Shown here one piece after another: positions 10,945 through 21,865 of a DNA stretch of 64,000 bases. Under the pieces are notes generated by a model. That model was not told the DNA's origin, did no database searches, and saw only the letters and a list, made by a program, of their open reading frames with translations. The position numbers and the translations under genes are program-made. The DNA is from a gamma proteobacterium SCGC AAA076-P13 (lineage in GTDB: Bacteria > Pseudomonadota > Gammaproteobacteria > Magnimaribacterales > D2472): the NCBI GenBank assembly GCA_000384935.1, contig ARRA01000003.1, forward strand, positions 1 through 64,000, read 5' to 3'. The first letter of the stretch is position 1; every line of letters begins with the position of its first letter.

Positions 10945-11480
10945 TACTCTGATTGAGTATTAGCCCCTGATGCAGCAACATCAAGCATAGATGTAACGTC
11001 ATCAGTTAAATCTAAAGCAGGGTCACTAAATAAAATATTATCATTTTTTTGTAAAAGCACTTTTATTTGTTTTGCCTGAATTAGCTCGCCAATAATTTTT
11101 TGCATTGCTTGTCCATTAGCAGAAAAAACTTGCTGAGCTGTTTCTTCTTGAGCTTGTTGGATTTTTCCCGCTAAAAATTCTAAATCCTTCCCTTTGTCTT
11201 GAATATCTTTTTGCATTTGAGCAATTTCTGCTTGAGATAAAGTCTCTAAATCTTTCTGAAGATTTTCAGCAATACTTTGTCTTTCTGCCTGAAGAGACTG
11301 TGCTTCTTCAAGATTAGAAGCATAATCAGCATCTTCTTCAAGCGCTTTAAATGCATCTGCAGCAGCCTGAGTAGACAATACTGCTGTTCTCATGTCTATT
11401 ACAGCCATTCCATCAACAGCAAATACTGGTACTGATAAGACCAGAACTAAAAATAAATTAAATTTCAATACGTTTTTCAT
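10944..11480 (-). CDS. skp: OmpH/Skp family periplasmic chaperone
   Basis: Signal peptide, Q/E-rich coiled coil, located between bamA and lpxD. Confidence 0.8.
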   Translation of the reverse strand: MKNVLKFNLFLVLVLSVPVFAVDGMAVIDMRTAVLSTQAAADAFKALEEDADYASNLEEAQSLQAERQSIAENLQKDLETLSQAEIAQMQKDIQDKGKDLEFLAGKIQQAQEETAQQVFSANGQAMQKIIGELIQAKQIKVLLQKNDNILFSDPALDLTDDVTSMLDVAASGANTQSE

Positions 11481-11516
11481 AATAACCCCTTAATTGGTGT
11501 GCCCATTTTATATCAA

Positions 11517-13934
11517 TTAGAATACATTGCCTACAGTGAATTGGAATTCCTTTGTCTCTTCATACTGGCCAGCATTAGTTGGTTTTGCTATAGCAAAGCT
11601 CATTGGACCAAAGCCAGTTACAAACGTAATACCAACACCATAAGAATACCTTAATTCATCAATTGATGGTTTATAGCAATTAAATTGATACTCTTTACAG
11701 TTATCTGAAAAGACATTACCAAAATCAAAGAAGAAAGCAGACCTCATTGATCTTTGATCCTCAATAAATGGAAGTCTAAATATTAACTGGAGGCTACCTT
11801 CAATTTTTACATTTCCGCCAATTGAAACTCTTTTGTTATATTCTGAATTAGCATATGGGTTAAGATATGGCGCATCCGGAATTAAGTCGCCGTCTGTATC
11901 TATTAGATTTGGGCAGCTACCTTCTGCATAATTGAACTCATAACAAGGCGCTTCTGTGCTCCTTGGCCCCAATGTATTTGATTCAAAGCCTCTGAGTGAT
12001 CTAGGTCCACCTGCGTAGAAATTTTGAAAGAAAGGTGTTTCTTTGGTATCTCCAAAGGTTGATAAATAACCAATCTCTCCATTGAAACCAAAAACCAAAT
12101 CTCGGCCTAGAGGCTGATAGAATTTTTGTCTTAAGTTAATTCTATAATAATTTAAGTCACTTCCTGGTATTGTTGCTGAAATACTTACAGCAGTAGATGC
12201 CCCATCTGTTGGATACATTCCTCTATTTAATGTAACTCTTTGCCATTGCGTTTGAAGATTTAATGTTTCAAATATGCTTCCCTCTGCATTTACAAAGTCC
12301 CATATCTCCCTAGCAGGCTGTGTTCCTACGCTGATGTCTGTTTTGTCGTAAGTAAGACTTAAATTTAATCTTTGTATATCTGATATAGGCCAACCATATT
12401 GAATGCCGATACCATTCGAATTGGTGAGGTAATTAGCAACATTGTACTCACCATAATCTGTTTCTCTAAAGTAAGCGTTATAGCCCAAGCTAACTCCATC
12501 TTTTGTTGCAAAGGGATCAAGGAATGCAAGATTATATTGTTCACTATAGACATTCTTATTGATACCAATTGATACAGTATTACCGGTTCCTAGAAAATTT
12601 TGTTCTTGAAGATTAAACCCGAGCATAAGACCAAAGTCACTATATCCAATATTTCCACCAATAGAGCCAGTATTTTCTTCTTCAACACTGTACATAATAT
12701 CTATTTGATCATCTGTTCCAACCACGGGAATGGTTTCAACATTGACTTCTTTAAAATATCCAAGCCTTTCTAATCTTATTTTTCCAGCTTCAATGCTATT
12801 ATCAGATGACCAGGCACCCTCAAACTGCCTCATCTCTCTTCTCAGCACATAATCTTGAGTAAGATTATTGCCTGCAAATAAAATTTTTCTTGTATAAGTT
12901 CTTTTTCCTGGAACTACAGAAAATGTAATTTTTACGTCTTGCGAATCATCATCAACAACTGGATTACCACTGACTTCAGCAAAGGCATAGCCTTGGTTAC
13001 CCAAAACATTAGTAAAAAATTCTTCTATACTAGTAATTTGTGCTTGAGAATAAATTTGATCCTTTAAAGTATTCGTTATTTCTTCGTAAACTTCGTCGCC
13101 AAAAGGCAAATCTCCAACAACCTCAACATCATTGATAGTGTATTGCTCACCTTCAAAAATATTAAAATTTATAAAAATGGATTTTTTATCTTTTGATAGG
13201 CTGATTTCTGAAGACTCTATAGAAAACTTAAGATAACCCCTGTTTAAATAAAATGATTCTAAACTCTCAATATCGCCTTTTAATTTTTCTCTTGAGTAAG
13301 CATTATCATTTGAAAGAAAAGAAAAGAAAGAGCCAGATGATAATTCAAAGCCATCTAATAAATCTTCATTTGAAAAGAGCTCATTACCAATAATGTTAAT
13401 GCTTTCAATTGTTGCACTTTTTCCTTCATCAACTTCAATAATAAGCTCTAATCTATTTCTAGGTTTCTTGACTTCCTCAATATCAACCCCTGCACCATAT
13501 CTTCCATTTGAAGCATAAGACCTAACTAGCTCAGATTTTACCTTTTCAAGCGTTGATCTTTTATAGACCTCACCCTCTTTAATTCCAACACCATCTAAAC
13601 TTTCTAATAATTGTTCTGTTTTTAGTGCCTTATTTCCAGAAATGCCTATAGCTGAAATAGATGGTCTCTCTTGGACAACAATAATTAGTGTATTGCCATC
13701 TTTAGCTATTTTAATATCATCGAATTGTTCTGTAGCAAAAAGTGATCTTGTAATATCCGTTGATTTTCTTTGATCTATTTTGTCGCCCACGCTTATTGGG
13801 ATAACATTAAAAATACTCCCAGTAGAGACTCTTTGTAATCCTATAATTCTAATATCGCTTACAAGAAAGTCATCAAAGGCAAAAAGCTGAGTTGATATCA
13901 TTAACCCAAGAATATAAATTTTAAATGTTTTCAA
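11517..13934 (-). CDS. bamA: outer membrane protein assembly factor BamA
   Basis: POTRA repeats, GGPRSLRGFESNTLGPR loop-6 motif, C-terminal FTVGNVF. Confidence 0.95.
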   Translation of the reverse strand: MKTFKIYILGLMISTQLFAFDDFLVSDIRIIGLQRVSTGSIFNVIPISVGDKIDQRKSTDITRSLFATEQFDDIKIAKDGNTLIIVVQERPSISAIGISGNKALKTEQLLESLDGVGIKEGEVYKRSTLEKVKSELVRSYASNGRYGAGVDIEEVKKPRNRLELIIEVDEGKSATIESINIIGNELFSNEDLLDGFELSSGSFFSFLSNDNAYSREKLKGDIESLESFYLNRGYLKFSIESSEISLSKDKKSIFINFNIFEGEQYTINDVEVVGDLPFGDEVYEEITNTLKDQIYSQAQITSIEEFFTNVLGNQGYAFAEVSGNPVVDDDSQDVKITFSVVPGKRTYTRKILFAGNNLTQDYVLRREMRQFEGAWSSDNSIEAGKIRLERLGYFKEVNVETIPVVGTDDQIDIMYSVEEENTGSIGGNIGYSDFGLMLGFNLQEQNFLGTGNTVSIGINKNVYSEQYNLAFLDPFATKDGVSLGYNAYFRETDYGEYNVANYLTNSNGIGIQYGWPISDIQRLNLSLTYDKTDISVGTQPAREIWDFVNAEGSIFETLNLQTQWQRVTLNRGMYPTDGASTAVSISATIPGSDLNYYRINLRQKFYQPLGRDLVFGFNGEIGYLSTFGDTKETPFFQNFYAGGPRSLRGFESNTLGPRSTEAPCYEFNYAEGSCPNLIDTDGDLIPDAPYLNPYANSEYNKRVSIGGNVKIEGSLQLIFRLPFIEDQRSMRSAFFFDFGNVFSDNCKEYQFNCYKPSIDELRYSYGVGITFVTGFGPMSFAIAKPTNAGQYEETKEFQFTVGNVF

Positions 13935-13942
13935 TTAACTTC

Positions 13943-15304
13943 CTAAAAAAATCTTGAAACGTCGTTAAATACTGCAAATATCATCAACATACCTACAAGA
14001 ATTGCACCGCCGCTATAAATATAGTTTTCTACTTTTTCTGACAAAGGTTTTCCTCTCAATGCTTCAATACCAAGTAGTGTGAGTTGCCCACCATCAAGCA
14101 CTGGTATTGGTAGAAGATTTAACACAGCAAGACTTATACTTAACAATGCCATAAGATACATAAATGGAAGGAGGCCTGCCTGGGCAGTATTACCTGCCAT
14201 TTCAGCAATACCTATAGGCCCACTTAGATTTTCAGTACCCATATTGCCAGTTAGCATTTTTCCAATGAATTGTAATGTTTTCTTGCTTAGGTTATAAGTT
14301 TCAAAAACGCCTTTGTATATTGATTGTATGAGAGTTCTACTAGTTCCAAATGCTATTCCCAAAACTCCAAATTCAAGACCTTCTTCATTTGTTATAGAGC
14401 CAACCTTTACAGGGATTTGCATTAACTCATTATTCCTTTGGATGCTAAATAATGCAGTAGAGTTTGGGATTGCAGAAACTACTTCTCTGATATCACCAGC
14501 AAATAATATTTGCTTACTATCAATTTTTGTAACTATGTCATTTGGCTTAAGCCCTGATAATTCAGCTGCCCCACCCGAAAGAACCTGTCCAACAATAGGC
14601 CTCATTTTATTTTCCACGGTAAGACCAAGATATCCTAGCGGGTTAGCCTGAGATTCTGATGTGGGCAAGTAATCGTTGACTTTAATGCTTACATTAACAG
14701 GATCGCTAATATCATTTCTTTGAAGCCCTAAATCTATATAGCCAGAATATCCAGCATATGAAAGCAGCTCTAGGTTAATATCCTTGGGGTCATTAATTTC
14801 AACAGAATTGATTGATTTAATTTGATCTCCAGACACTATAAATTCATTTGCATCCTTGAAAACAATAGAAGAACTTTGCTCTTTTATAACTGAAACTGCT
14901 TGAGGGTCAGGGGTGTTCAAGAAAATTATAGAAAAAATAAAGATTGAAAGAAGGAAGTTGGCTAGGGGCCCAGCAAACATAATGGAAGCCCTTTGCCACT
15001 TAGGTTTTGAATCAAAGGTATTCTTTATTTGCTCTTCAGAAAGAGTGTTTCTTATTTCTGGCTCCACTTCGATCAATTTATTAGTGATCATAGAGACATA
15101 TCCACCCAACGGAAGTAGCGATAGAGCAAATTCAGTCCCATGTTTATCCATTTTGGTATAAACGACAGGACCCATTCCAAGTGAAAACCTCTGAACATGA
15201 ACTTTACATAGTCTAGCAACTATGAAATGGCCATATTCATGAATGGTAACAAGAACACCAAGAAGAGCCATAAATGATAAAAGGTAAATAATAAAAGTAA
15301 TCAT
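13943..15304 (-). CDS. rseP: site-2 zinc metalloprotease RseP
   Basis: HEYGHFIVARLCKV (HExxH), PDZ domains, NLLPIPVLDGG. Confidence 0.95.
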   Translation of the reverse strand: MITFIIYLLSFMALLGVLVTIHEYGHFIVARLCKVHVQRFSLGMGPVVYTKMDKHGTEFALSLLPLGGYVSMITNKLIEVEPEIRNTLSEEQIKNTFDSKPKWQRASIMFAGPLANFLLSIFIFSIIFLNTPDPQAVSVIKEQSSSIVFKDANEFIVSGDQIKSINSVEINDPKDINLELLSYAGYSGYIDLGLQRNDISDPVNVSIKVNDYLPTSESQANPLGYLGLTVENKMRPIVGQVLSGGAAELSGLKPNDIVTKIDSKQILFAGDIREVVSAIPNSTALFSIQRNNELMQIPVKVGSITNEEGLEFGVLGIAFGTSRTLIQSIYKGVFETYNLSKKTLQFIGKMLTGNMGTENLSGPIGIAEMAGNTAQAGLLPFMYLMALLSISLAVLNLLPIPVLDGGQLTLLGIEALRGKPLSEKVENYIYSGGAILVGMLMIFAVFNDVSRFF

Positions 15305-15317
15305 AATTTCTTATTTT

Positions 15318-16472
15318 TTAAGAGATGGATTTTACCACCTTCTTAGCCTCCATGCGTGATTCTATATCTTTTTCATAAATTGATTCTATATCACTAATAT
15401 TAGACATAGGAGTTGTCTCAAAAGTTCTATAAATCACATCATAAATCTGATTAAATGAAATTTCATCTTCAAGAAAATTCTTCACAGCGATTTCATTAGC
15501 TGCATTAAAAACGATTCCTGAGCTATTACCATTTTTACATACCTCTCTAGCGATATTTTCTAATTTTTTTCTGTCTTCTGGAAATTCATTAAAGGTTAAA
15601 CTTAATGAAGAGAAATCAATGGCATCAAAATTATTTTTTAGCCTTCTTGAATCAGATAAAGCATGGGCTATTGGTACTGTCATATCTGGGTTGCTCATCT
15701 GGCATATACTTGATCCGTCTCTATAAGAAACAATAGAGTGGACAATGCTTTGAGGATGAATGACTAATTCAAAAAACCGCTCATCTAAACCAAATAAATA
15801 CTTAGCCTCTATCAATTCAAGACATTTGTTAACAAGAGTGGCTGAATCGATAGATATTTTAGATCCCATGCTCCAGTTAGGATGCTTTAATGCTTGCTCT
15901 TTAGTTACACCCTTTAGACTAGAGAGACTCTTATTTAAAAAAGGTCCTCCAGATGCAGTAATTATTATTTTAGAAACATCGTCAGTATTTTTTTCTCCCG
16001 CCAAGCATTGAAAAATAGCATTATGTTCACTATCTATTGGAATAATAGTTGTGCCAGAAGATTCTGCTGATAGTAAAATTAATTCTCCAGCAGCTACAAT
16101 ACTCTCTTTATTTGCTAATAAAATTATCTTTCCTGTTTTTGATGCAATTGCAGTTGCTTCAAGACCTGCAAAACCAGTAATAGCAGAGACAATAATATCT
16201 ATATTATCATCATTGATTAAAGCATTAAGATCAGGGCTTCCATTTAAAACTTTGCTATTAATTTGATTATCTTCTTTGATTTTATTAAAAGATTTTTCAT
16301 TATTAATATGAATATATTCTGGTGTGAAAGCTTCTGAAATATCTTTAGCTTTAGATGTATTACTATCCAAAGTTATTGCATATAAATTCAAAGATTGTTG
16401 ATTTTGCGCAATTACAGAAAGAACACTGTCACCAATACTTCCAGTAGCCCCAAGCAAAAGTATATTTTTCAT
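15318..16472 (-). CDS. dxr: 1-deoxy-D-xylulose-5-phosphate reductoisomerase
   Basis: ILLGATGSIGDSVLSV, LLANKESIVAAG, IPIDSEHNAIFQCL. Confidence 0.96.
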   Translation of the reverse strand: MKNILLLGATGSIGDSVLSVIAQNQQSLNLYAITLDSNTSKAKDISEAFTPEYIHINNEKSFNKIKEDNQINSKVLNGSPDLNALINDDNIDIIVSAITGFAGLEATAIASKTGKIILLANKESIVAAGELILLSAESSGTTIIPIDSEHNAIFQCLAGEKNTDDVSKIIITASGGPFLNKSLSSLKGVTKEQALKHPNWSMGSKISIDSATLVNKCLELIEAKYLFGLDERFFELVIHPQSIVHSIVSYRDGSSICQMSNPDMTVPIAHALSDSRRLKNNFDAIDFSSLSLTFNEFPEDRKKLENIAREVCKNGNSSGIVFNAANEIAVKNFLEDEISFNQIYDVIYRTFETTPMSNISDIESIYEKDIESRMEAKKVVKSIS

Positions 16473-17291
16473 TTACAGAAGAATAATTATTAGTAGCGTG
16501 ATTGCCGGTGTTGCAGAAAAGTGTGAATCCACTCTATCTAATATACCTCCATGACCAGGCAGCATGGAACCAGTATCCTTTATTCCGCTTTGCCTTTTCA
16601 GAAAACTAAAGAAATAGTCACCCGTAAAGGCAAATATAGATCCAATAACAAGAATTAGTATCAAAAGCGGATTAGATTCAAAAAAATAAACTAATAAAAA
16701 TCCAAAAATAGCCGAACCGCATATTCCACCAAGAAACCCTTCCAATGTTTTATTTGGGCTTATTTCTTTGAGCAATGAGTTTTTTCCAAAAAAAGAGCCA
16801 ACCAAGTATGCGGAGCTATCTGATATAGCCGAGTTAAGAATAATTATTAGCATTAGGTAGTAATTAGAAAATGACAGGAAGCTGTCTTGGCTAATTAAAA
16901 ATACACCGCTTCCAAAAAAACCAATTGGTATAAGTGTTCTTAGATAAGTATTTTCAAATGAAATAAAGCTAAGTTTTATATATGATTTTGTTGCAAGTGA
17001 AACGCAGAACAAAAGCCAGAAGATTGATGTAAAAAATACAATGTAGAGAAAAAATTTATCAGAATATAACGCTGTTAATATTGCAAACAATGAAATAATA
17101 ATACAGTCTGCTATATAGCTCTTATTGTTAGAGTTTTTAAACCATTCAAAAATACTTAGCCCTGTTATCAATGAAAGAGATGCTACGAATACATATTCAT
17201 TTTCAAGAAAAATAATAAGAAAGACCGGCACAGTTATGCCTAGTCCAGTTAAGGATCTTGTTATAAAATTTTGTTTAAATTCTTGCGCCAA
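16473..17291 (-). CDS. cdsA: phosphatidate cytidylyltransferase
   Basis: Multi-TM; SDSSAYLVGSFFGKNSLLKEISPNKTLEG and GILDRVDSHF signature. Confidence 0.93.
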   Translation of the reverse strand: MAQEFKQNFITRSLTGLGITVPVFLIIFLENEYVFVASLSLITGLSIFEWFKNSNNKSYIADCIIISLFAILTALYSDKFFLYIVFFTSIFWLLFCVSLATKSYIKLSFISFENTYLRTLIPIGFFGSGVFLISQDSFLSFSNYYLMLIIILNSAISDSSAYLVGSFFGKNSLLKEISPNKTLEGFLGGICGSAIFGFLLVYFFESNPLLILILVIGSIFAFTGDYFFSFLKRQSGIKDTGSMLPGHGGILDRVDSHFSATPAITLLIIILL

Positions 17292-18000
17292 ACCTTCTAC
17301 TCACTTTATTAAATTTATTGATACAGCTTATAAAATCATCTTTTTCAAAATCAGGCCAAAATTTGTCTATAAAAAATATTTCGGCATAGGCAATTTGGTA
17401 TAAAAGAAAATTGCTGACCCTTTTATCTCCGCCTGTTCTGATTAATAAATCAATTTTATCTTCAGGCACACACGAGGAATTACTCACCATTTCTTCATCT
17501 ATATCATCTATATGAATTTCCTTAGCAAGAACTCTCGAAGAGATATTTTTTGTTAAATCAACTATATCCTGTCTACCACCATACCCCAAAGCAACATTCA
17601 AATTTAGTGATGGCTCAGAAGTGTTAGTATTAAACTCAGCTTCCTTAATTTTTTTTGATATTTTTTTTCCGAAATCATCATGTCTTCCAAAAAATGTAAG
17701 TTTTACTTTCTGCTCAATTAGTTCTGGAACCTGTTCCTCTATAGCGGTTAGAACTAATTTTTTAATAGCCTCTATCTCTGCTTTTGGGCGTGACCAGTTT
17801 TCTGAGCTAAAAGCATAAAGTGTTAGTGATGATATTTTTTGTTGCACAGATTCCTGAACTATATCTTTAACAACCTGAACTCCCTTTTGATGCCCTTTAC
17901 TTATATTCAATGAATTAGATAAAGCCCACCTTCCATTTCCATCCATTATAATAGCAACGTTTAAATTATTTCTTGATGCTTGTTTTAGTATCATAGCCAT
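17275..18000 (-). CDS. uppS: isoprenyl transferase / undecaprenyl diphosphate synthase
   Basis: AIIMDGNGRWA, FSSENWSRPKAEI, LLIRTGGDKRVSNFLLYQIAYAEI. Confidence 0.95.
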   Translation of the reverse strand: MAMILKQASRNNLNVAIIMDGNGRWALSNSLNISKGHQKGVQVVKDIVQESVQQKISSLTLYAFSSENWSRPKAEIEAIKKLVLTAIEEQVPELIEQKVKLTFFGRHDDFGKKISKKIKEAEFNTNTSEPSLNLNVALGYGGRQDIVDLTKNISSRVLAKEIHIDDIDEEMVSNSSCVPEDKIDLLIRTGGDKRVSNFLLYQIAYAEIFFIDKFWPDFEKDDFISCINKFNKVSRRFGARI

Positions 18001-18009
18001 GATGGCTTT

Positions 18010-18564
18010 TTAGATTTCTAGTAGATCAGCTTCTTTTTTCTTAAGTTCTGCATCAACAAGAGCTATATATTTGTCTGTTTCTTTTTGTATTAAGTCTTCT
18101 AGGCGTCTTTGATCATCCTCGGAAATGTCCCCAGATGACTGATTATCTTTAATAGATTGATTAGAGTCTCTTCTTATATTTCTTACTGAAACTCTAGCAT
18201 TTTCTGCCTCTGATCGTGCCTGTTTGATATAGTCTTGCCTAGTCTCTTCTGTTAAAGATGGCATTGAAATTCTTATAAGATCTGATGAAGTACTTGGATT
18301 TAATCCTAAATTTGAATTCATGATAGCTTTCTCAATCTCAGGAATAAGTGATTTATCCCATGGTGAGATAACTAGAGATCTTCCATCTTCAACACTAATA
18401 CTTGCAGCTTGATTAAGAACAGTAGGAGTTCCATAGTAGTCAACTTTTACACCATCTAGAATAGATGGATTAGCACGACCTGTTCTAATTTTATTAAAAG
18501 CTTGATTTAAAGAAGAGATGGACTTATCCATTCTTTCGCTAGCGGCATTTATTATTTCATTCAT
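18010..18564 (-). CDS. frr: ribosome recycling factor
   Basis: IRTGRANPSILDGVKVDYYGTPTVLNQAAS. Confidence 0.96.
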   Translation of the reverse strand: MNEIINAASERMDKSISSLNQAFNKIRTGRANPSILDGVKVDYYGTPTVLNQAASISVEDGRSLVISPWDKSLIPEIEKAIMNSNLGLNPSTSSDLIRISMPSLTEETRQDYIKQARSEAENARVSVRNIRRDSNQSIKDNQSSGDISEDDQRRLEDLIQKETDKYIALVDAELKKKEADLLEI

Positions 18565-18565
18565 A

Positions 18566-19279
18566 TTAAGATATTAATGTACCTATCTTTTCACCGCAAA
18601 TAATATTTTTAAGAGCATCAGGCGTATTCACATTAAAGACTTTTATAGGCAGCTTATGATCTCTTGCTAATGTTAATGCTGTTGCATCCATTACTTTTAA
18701 GTTTTTAGAAATTGCATCGTCAAAAGATAATTCTGAGAAAAATTCTGCATTCTCATTTACCTCAGGATCCGAATCATAAACACCATCAACTCTTGTTGCT
18801 TTCAACATTAAATCAGATTGAGTCTCAATAGCTCTTAGACAACCAGCTGTGTCAGTAGTAAAAAAGGGATTTCCAGTTCCAGCAGTAAATATAACAACAT
18901 AACCATCACTTAATAACTGAATAGCTAGTCTCCTATCATAATGCTCAACCATTCCAGACATTGATATTGCAGACATTACTCTTGTTTTTATTCCGGCTCT
19001 TTCTAAAGAATCTCTTAAAGCAATTCCATTCATTACAGTAGCAAGCATACCCATATGATCGCCAGCCACTCTATCCATTCCTGCTTTGTTTAGTTTTTCA
19101 CCCCTAAAAAGATTGCCACCACCAATGACAATACCTATTTGAGCACCAAGCTCTTTGCAGGCGCTAACAGAAGAAGCCATTTGATCAAGAATTTTTGGAT
19201 CGATACCGTGCTCATCATCACCAGCAACAGATTCCCCACTAAATTTAACAAGGATTCTTTTATGGATAAGATTGGTCAT
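18566..19279 (-). CDS. pyrH: UMP kinase
   Basis: [43 protein letters not shown]. Confidence 0.96.
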   Translation of the reverse strand: MTNLIHKRILVKFSGESVAGDDEHGIDPKILDQMASSVSACKELGAQIGIVIGGGNLFRGEKLNKAGMDRVAGDHMGMLATVMNGIALRDSLERAGIKTRVMSAISMSGMVEHYDRRLAIQLLSDGYVVIFTAGTGNPFFTTDTAGCLRAIETQSDLMLKATRVDGVYDSDPEVNENAEFFSELSFDDAISKNLKVMDATALTLARDHKLPIKVFNVNTPDALKNIICGEKIGTLIS

Positions 19280-19283
19280 AAAA

Positions 19284-20141
19284 CTATTTTAACTGCTCAG
19301 CAACCTCATCGGCAAAATTCTTTGTTTCAACCTCGATACCCTCACCAACTTTTAATCTAGAGAACGAATGAATAGATGCATTATTCTTATCAAGGAGATC
19401 TTGTATTGAAAGATCAGGATCTTTTACAAAGGATTGAGATAATAAAGAAACTTCAGATAAATATCTATTAAGCTTACCTTCAATCATTTTTTCCATTATT
19501 TCCTTAGGCTTTCCAGACTCTTCAGCCTGAACCATATAAATAGCTTTTTCTCTTTCTAAAACTTCTGAGTCAAGATCGTCTTTAGACAAACACAGTGGAT
19601 TAAAAGCTGCGACATGCATAGCTATATCTTTAGCTAAAGACTCATCGCCACCTGAGACAACAACTACAGACGCAAGTTTTGAGTCAGAATGCATATATAC
19701 TCCTGCATTCATGCTGTCATCATATTCAACAGTATTTAGCCTTCTAAGTTGAATATTTTCTCCAATCCCCTGAATTAAAGCTTTTCTTTTCTCTTCAATA
19801 TCAGATTCTTGTATTTCTGTAATATCAAGTAATTTATTTTTTGAGATAAATTCTTCAACATCATCTGCAAATCCTATAAAGCTTGAATCTTTGGCTGCAA
19901 AGTCAGTTTCAGAATTTATTTCGATTAAAGTTGAATAGCTGTCTCCAGAAAATGCTCTGAGAATTCCATCTGCAGCTACTCTAGATGCTTTTTTTTCTGC
20001 TTTCAAAGCACTATTTGATCTTAATAAATCTAATGCTTTTTGAATATCACCATCACAATCCACTAATGCTTTTTTGCATTCCATCATTGCTACGCCTGAC
20101 ATATCTCTTAATTCTTTAACTTGAGCTGCTTTGATTTCCAT
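19284..20141 (-). CDS. tsf: elongation factor Ts
   Basis: [36 protein letters not shown]. Confidence 0.97.
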   Translation of the reverse strand: MEIKAAQVKELRDMSGVAMMECKKALVDCDGDIQKALDLLRSNSALKAEKKASRVAADGILRAFSGDSYSTLIEINSETDFAAKDSSFIGFADDVEEFISKNKLLDITEIQESDIEEKRKALIQGIGENIQLRRLNTVEYDDSMNAGVYMHSDSKLASVVVVSGGDESLAKDIAMHVAAFNPLCLSKDDLDSEVLEREKAIYMVQAEESGKPKEIMEKMIEGKLNRYLSEVSLLSQSFVKDPDLSIQDLLDKNNASIHSFSRLKVGEGIEVETKNFADEVAEQLK

Positions 20142-20143
20142 TA

Positions 20144-21073
20144 TTATTTAACTTCCTCTTTCGTTTCAGTATTTTCAACTTCTTCAACAACAGGTACTTC
20201 TTCAACCACAGCTTCAGCTACAGCTTCTTCTGCTACAGCCTCAACAACAGGTGCTTCTTCAGCTACAGCTTCTTCTGCTACAGCCTCAACAACAGGTGCT
20301 TCTTCAGCTACAGCCTCAACAACAGGTGCTTCTTTTTTTATAGTCTGAATGACTGGTGATTCTTTATCAGAAATAGGTGAGTAACCTTTTGATGACTCTA
20401 AACCTCTAGCACAAGAATCTGCAATAATTTTAGTAATTAGTCTAATTGATCTAATAGCATCATCATTTCCTGGTATTACCATATCGATTCCATCAGGATC
20501 TGAGTTAGTGTCAACTAAGGCTATAACAGGTATTCCCATTTTTTTTGCTTCTAGAACTGCTATTTTTTCATATTTCACATCAATTACAAAAATAGCATCG
20601 GGTAGACCTTTCATGTCTTTTATACCACCAACACTTGCTTCTAGTTTAGTATGTTCTTTTTGCATTTCAACAGCTTCTTTTTTAATAAGCTTTTCAATTC
20701 TTCCAGAAGAAATCATTTCCTCTATATCCTGAAGTCTTCTTATTGAACCTCTAATTGTTTTCCAGTTAGTTAGAGTTCCACCTAACCATCTTTTATTAAC
20801 ATAAGGTAACCCTAATGCGGATGCCTCGTCTTTGATTGTTTTGCTTGCAGATCTTTTTGTACCAACAAATAGAACTTTATTACCTTTTGAGCATACATCC
20901 TCTACCTTAGAGGCAGCGGCACTTAGATGTTCTTGGGTAAGATCAAGATTGATAATACTAATTTGTTTTCTTGTATCAAAAATATATTGCTCCATCTTTG
21001 GATTCCAAAACCTTTTTTGATGACCGAAATGAACGCCTGCGTGTAACAGGTCTTTTACTGAAACTATACTCAT
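20144..21073 (-). CDS. rpsB: 30S ribosomal protein S2 with repeat-rich C-terminal extension
   Basis: [26 protein letters not shown]-terminus carries [11 protein letters not shown] repeats. Confidence 0.97.
   Translation of the reverse strand: MSIVSVKDLLHAGVHFGHQKRFWNPKMEQYIFDTRKQISIINLDLTQEHLSAAASKVEDVCSKGNKVLFVGTKRSASKTIKDEASALGLPYVNKRWLGGTLTNWKTIRGSIRRLQDIEEMISSGRIEKLIKKEAVEMQKEHTKLEASVGGIKDMKGLPDAIFVIDVKYEKIAVLEAKKMGIPVIALVDTNSDPDGIDMVIPGNDDAIRSIRLITKIIADSCARGLESSKGYSPISDKESPVIQTIKKEAPVVEAVAEEAPVVEAVAEEAVAEEAPVVEAVAEEAVAEAVVEEVPVVEEVENTETKEEVK
20230..20340. repeat. In-frame tandem/interspersed repeat in the rpsB 3' end (acagcctcaacaacaggtgcttctt x3 plus degenerate flanks)
   Basis: Identical stretch starts at about 20235, 20280 and 20310. 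Confidence 0.85.
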
Positions 21074-21165
21074 TTTATTCTCCTGGGGTTATTTCTCCAA
21101 TCCCAATAAAGCTGACTCAAGTGAGCACCCCAACTTTAAAATCTAGGATCTTCGTGTTAAAAGTT
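21074..21165 (-). promoter_or_regulatory. Putative rpsB 5' leader (S2 autoregulatory element)
   Basis: Long leader with TGGGGT complementary to ACCCCA immediately upstream of the AGGAGA ribosome-binding site. Confidence 0.5.
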
Positions 21166-21200
21166 GTTGTATTCTATAGAAGATTTAACGCTTTTAAAAG

Positions 21201-21863
21201 CTATTTGTTTTCAAAAAAATCTTCTAATTGATACAAACCTGGGTCTTTTTTTAATATTTTTTTGGCTATTTCGATAGCACCTTCAGCAAACACGTCTCTT
21301 GAAAGAGCCTCATGTTTAAATTCAACCTCATTAATATCATTTTTAAAAGAAACTTTATGTATACCAAAAACATCTCCTATTCTTTTTGAGTCAATATTTA
21401 TAGATAAAATATTTTTAGCAAGATCGTGCTTTTTTATAAGATTCTTTATCTCAATCGCAGTTCCTGATGGAGCATCTACTTTTGATATATGATGAATCTC
21501 TTCAATATTGCATTCCAACTTATGCATATTATCCTGAAGAAATTTCTTAATAGAATTCTTTAGAGTAAAGATTCCTTTGCTCATATTAAATGAAAGAAGT
21601 ATTGGCCTTGCGAGAGATTCATTTTCAATCAATTTTATCTGCTCACCACTAAAGCCAGTTGTTCCAATAACAAAAGGAATATTTGTTGTTTTAAATTCTT
21701 GTAAATTGTTTATTAAAGATTCAGGTCTTGAAAAATCGATAACTACATCTATTTCTTTAGAAGATTTTTCGGTAACAACTGAAATTGCATCATCCTTTAG
21801 AGATAGCTCAAGTATTGCATTACCCATTTTTCCAGAAGCACCATTGATAAAAATATGAAGCAT
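21201..21863 (-). CDS. dapB: 4-hydroxy-tetrahydrodipicolinate reductase
   Basis: IFINGASGKMG, FVIGTTGFS, EEIHHISKVDAPSGTAIEI. Confidence 0.95.
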   Translation of the reverse strand: MLHIFINGASGKMGNAILELSLKDDAISVVTEKSSKEIDVVIDFSRPESLINNLQEFKTTNIPFVIGTTGFSGEQIKLIENESLARPILLSFNMSKGIFTLKNSIKKFLQDNMHKLECNIEEIHHISKVDAPSGTAIEIKNLIKKHDLAKNILSINIDSKRIGDVFGIHKVSFKNDINEVEFKHEALSRDVFAEGAIEIAKKILKKDPGLYQLEDFFENK

Positions 21864-21865
21864 TT

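Noticed and set aside
20230-20340. Repeated about 25-30 nt units resembling a short CRISPR array
   Set aside because: Repeats are in frame with rpsB, encode [11 protein letters not shown], have no unique spacers and no cas genes are nearby
20121-20348. 75-aa plus-strand Ser/Thr/Ala repeat ORF
   Set aside because: It is the complement of the rpsB C-terminal repeat; the repeat, not a new protein, explains it
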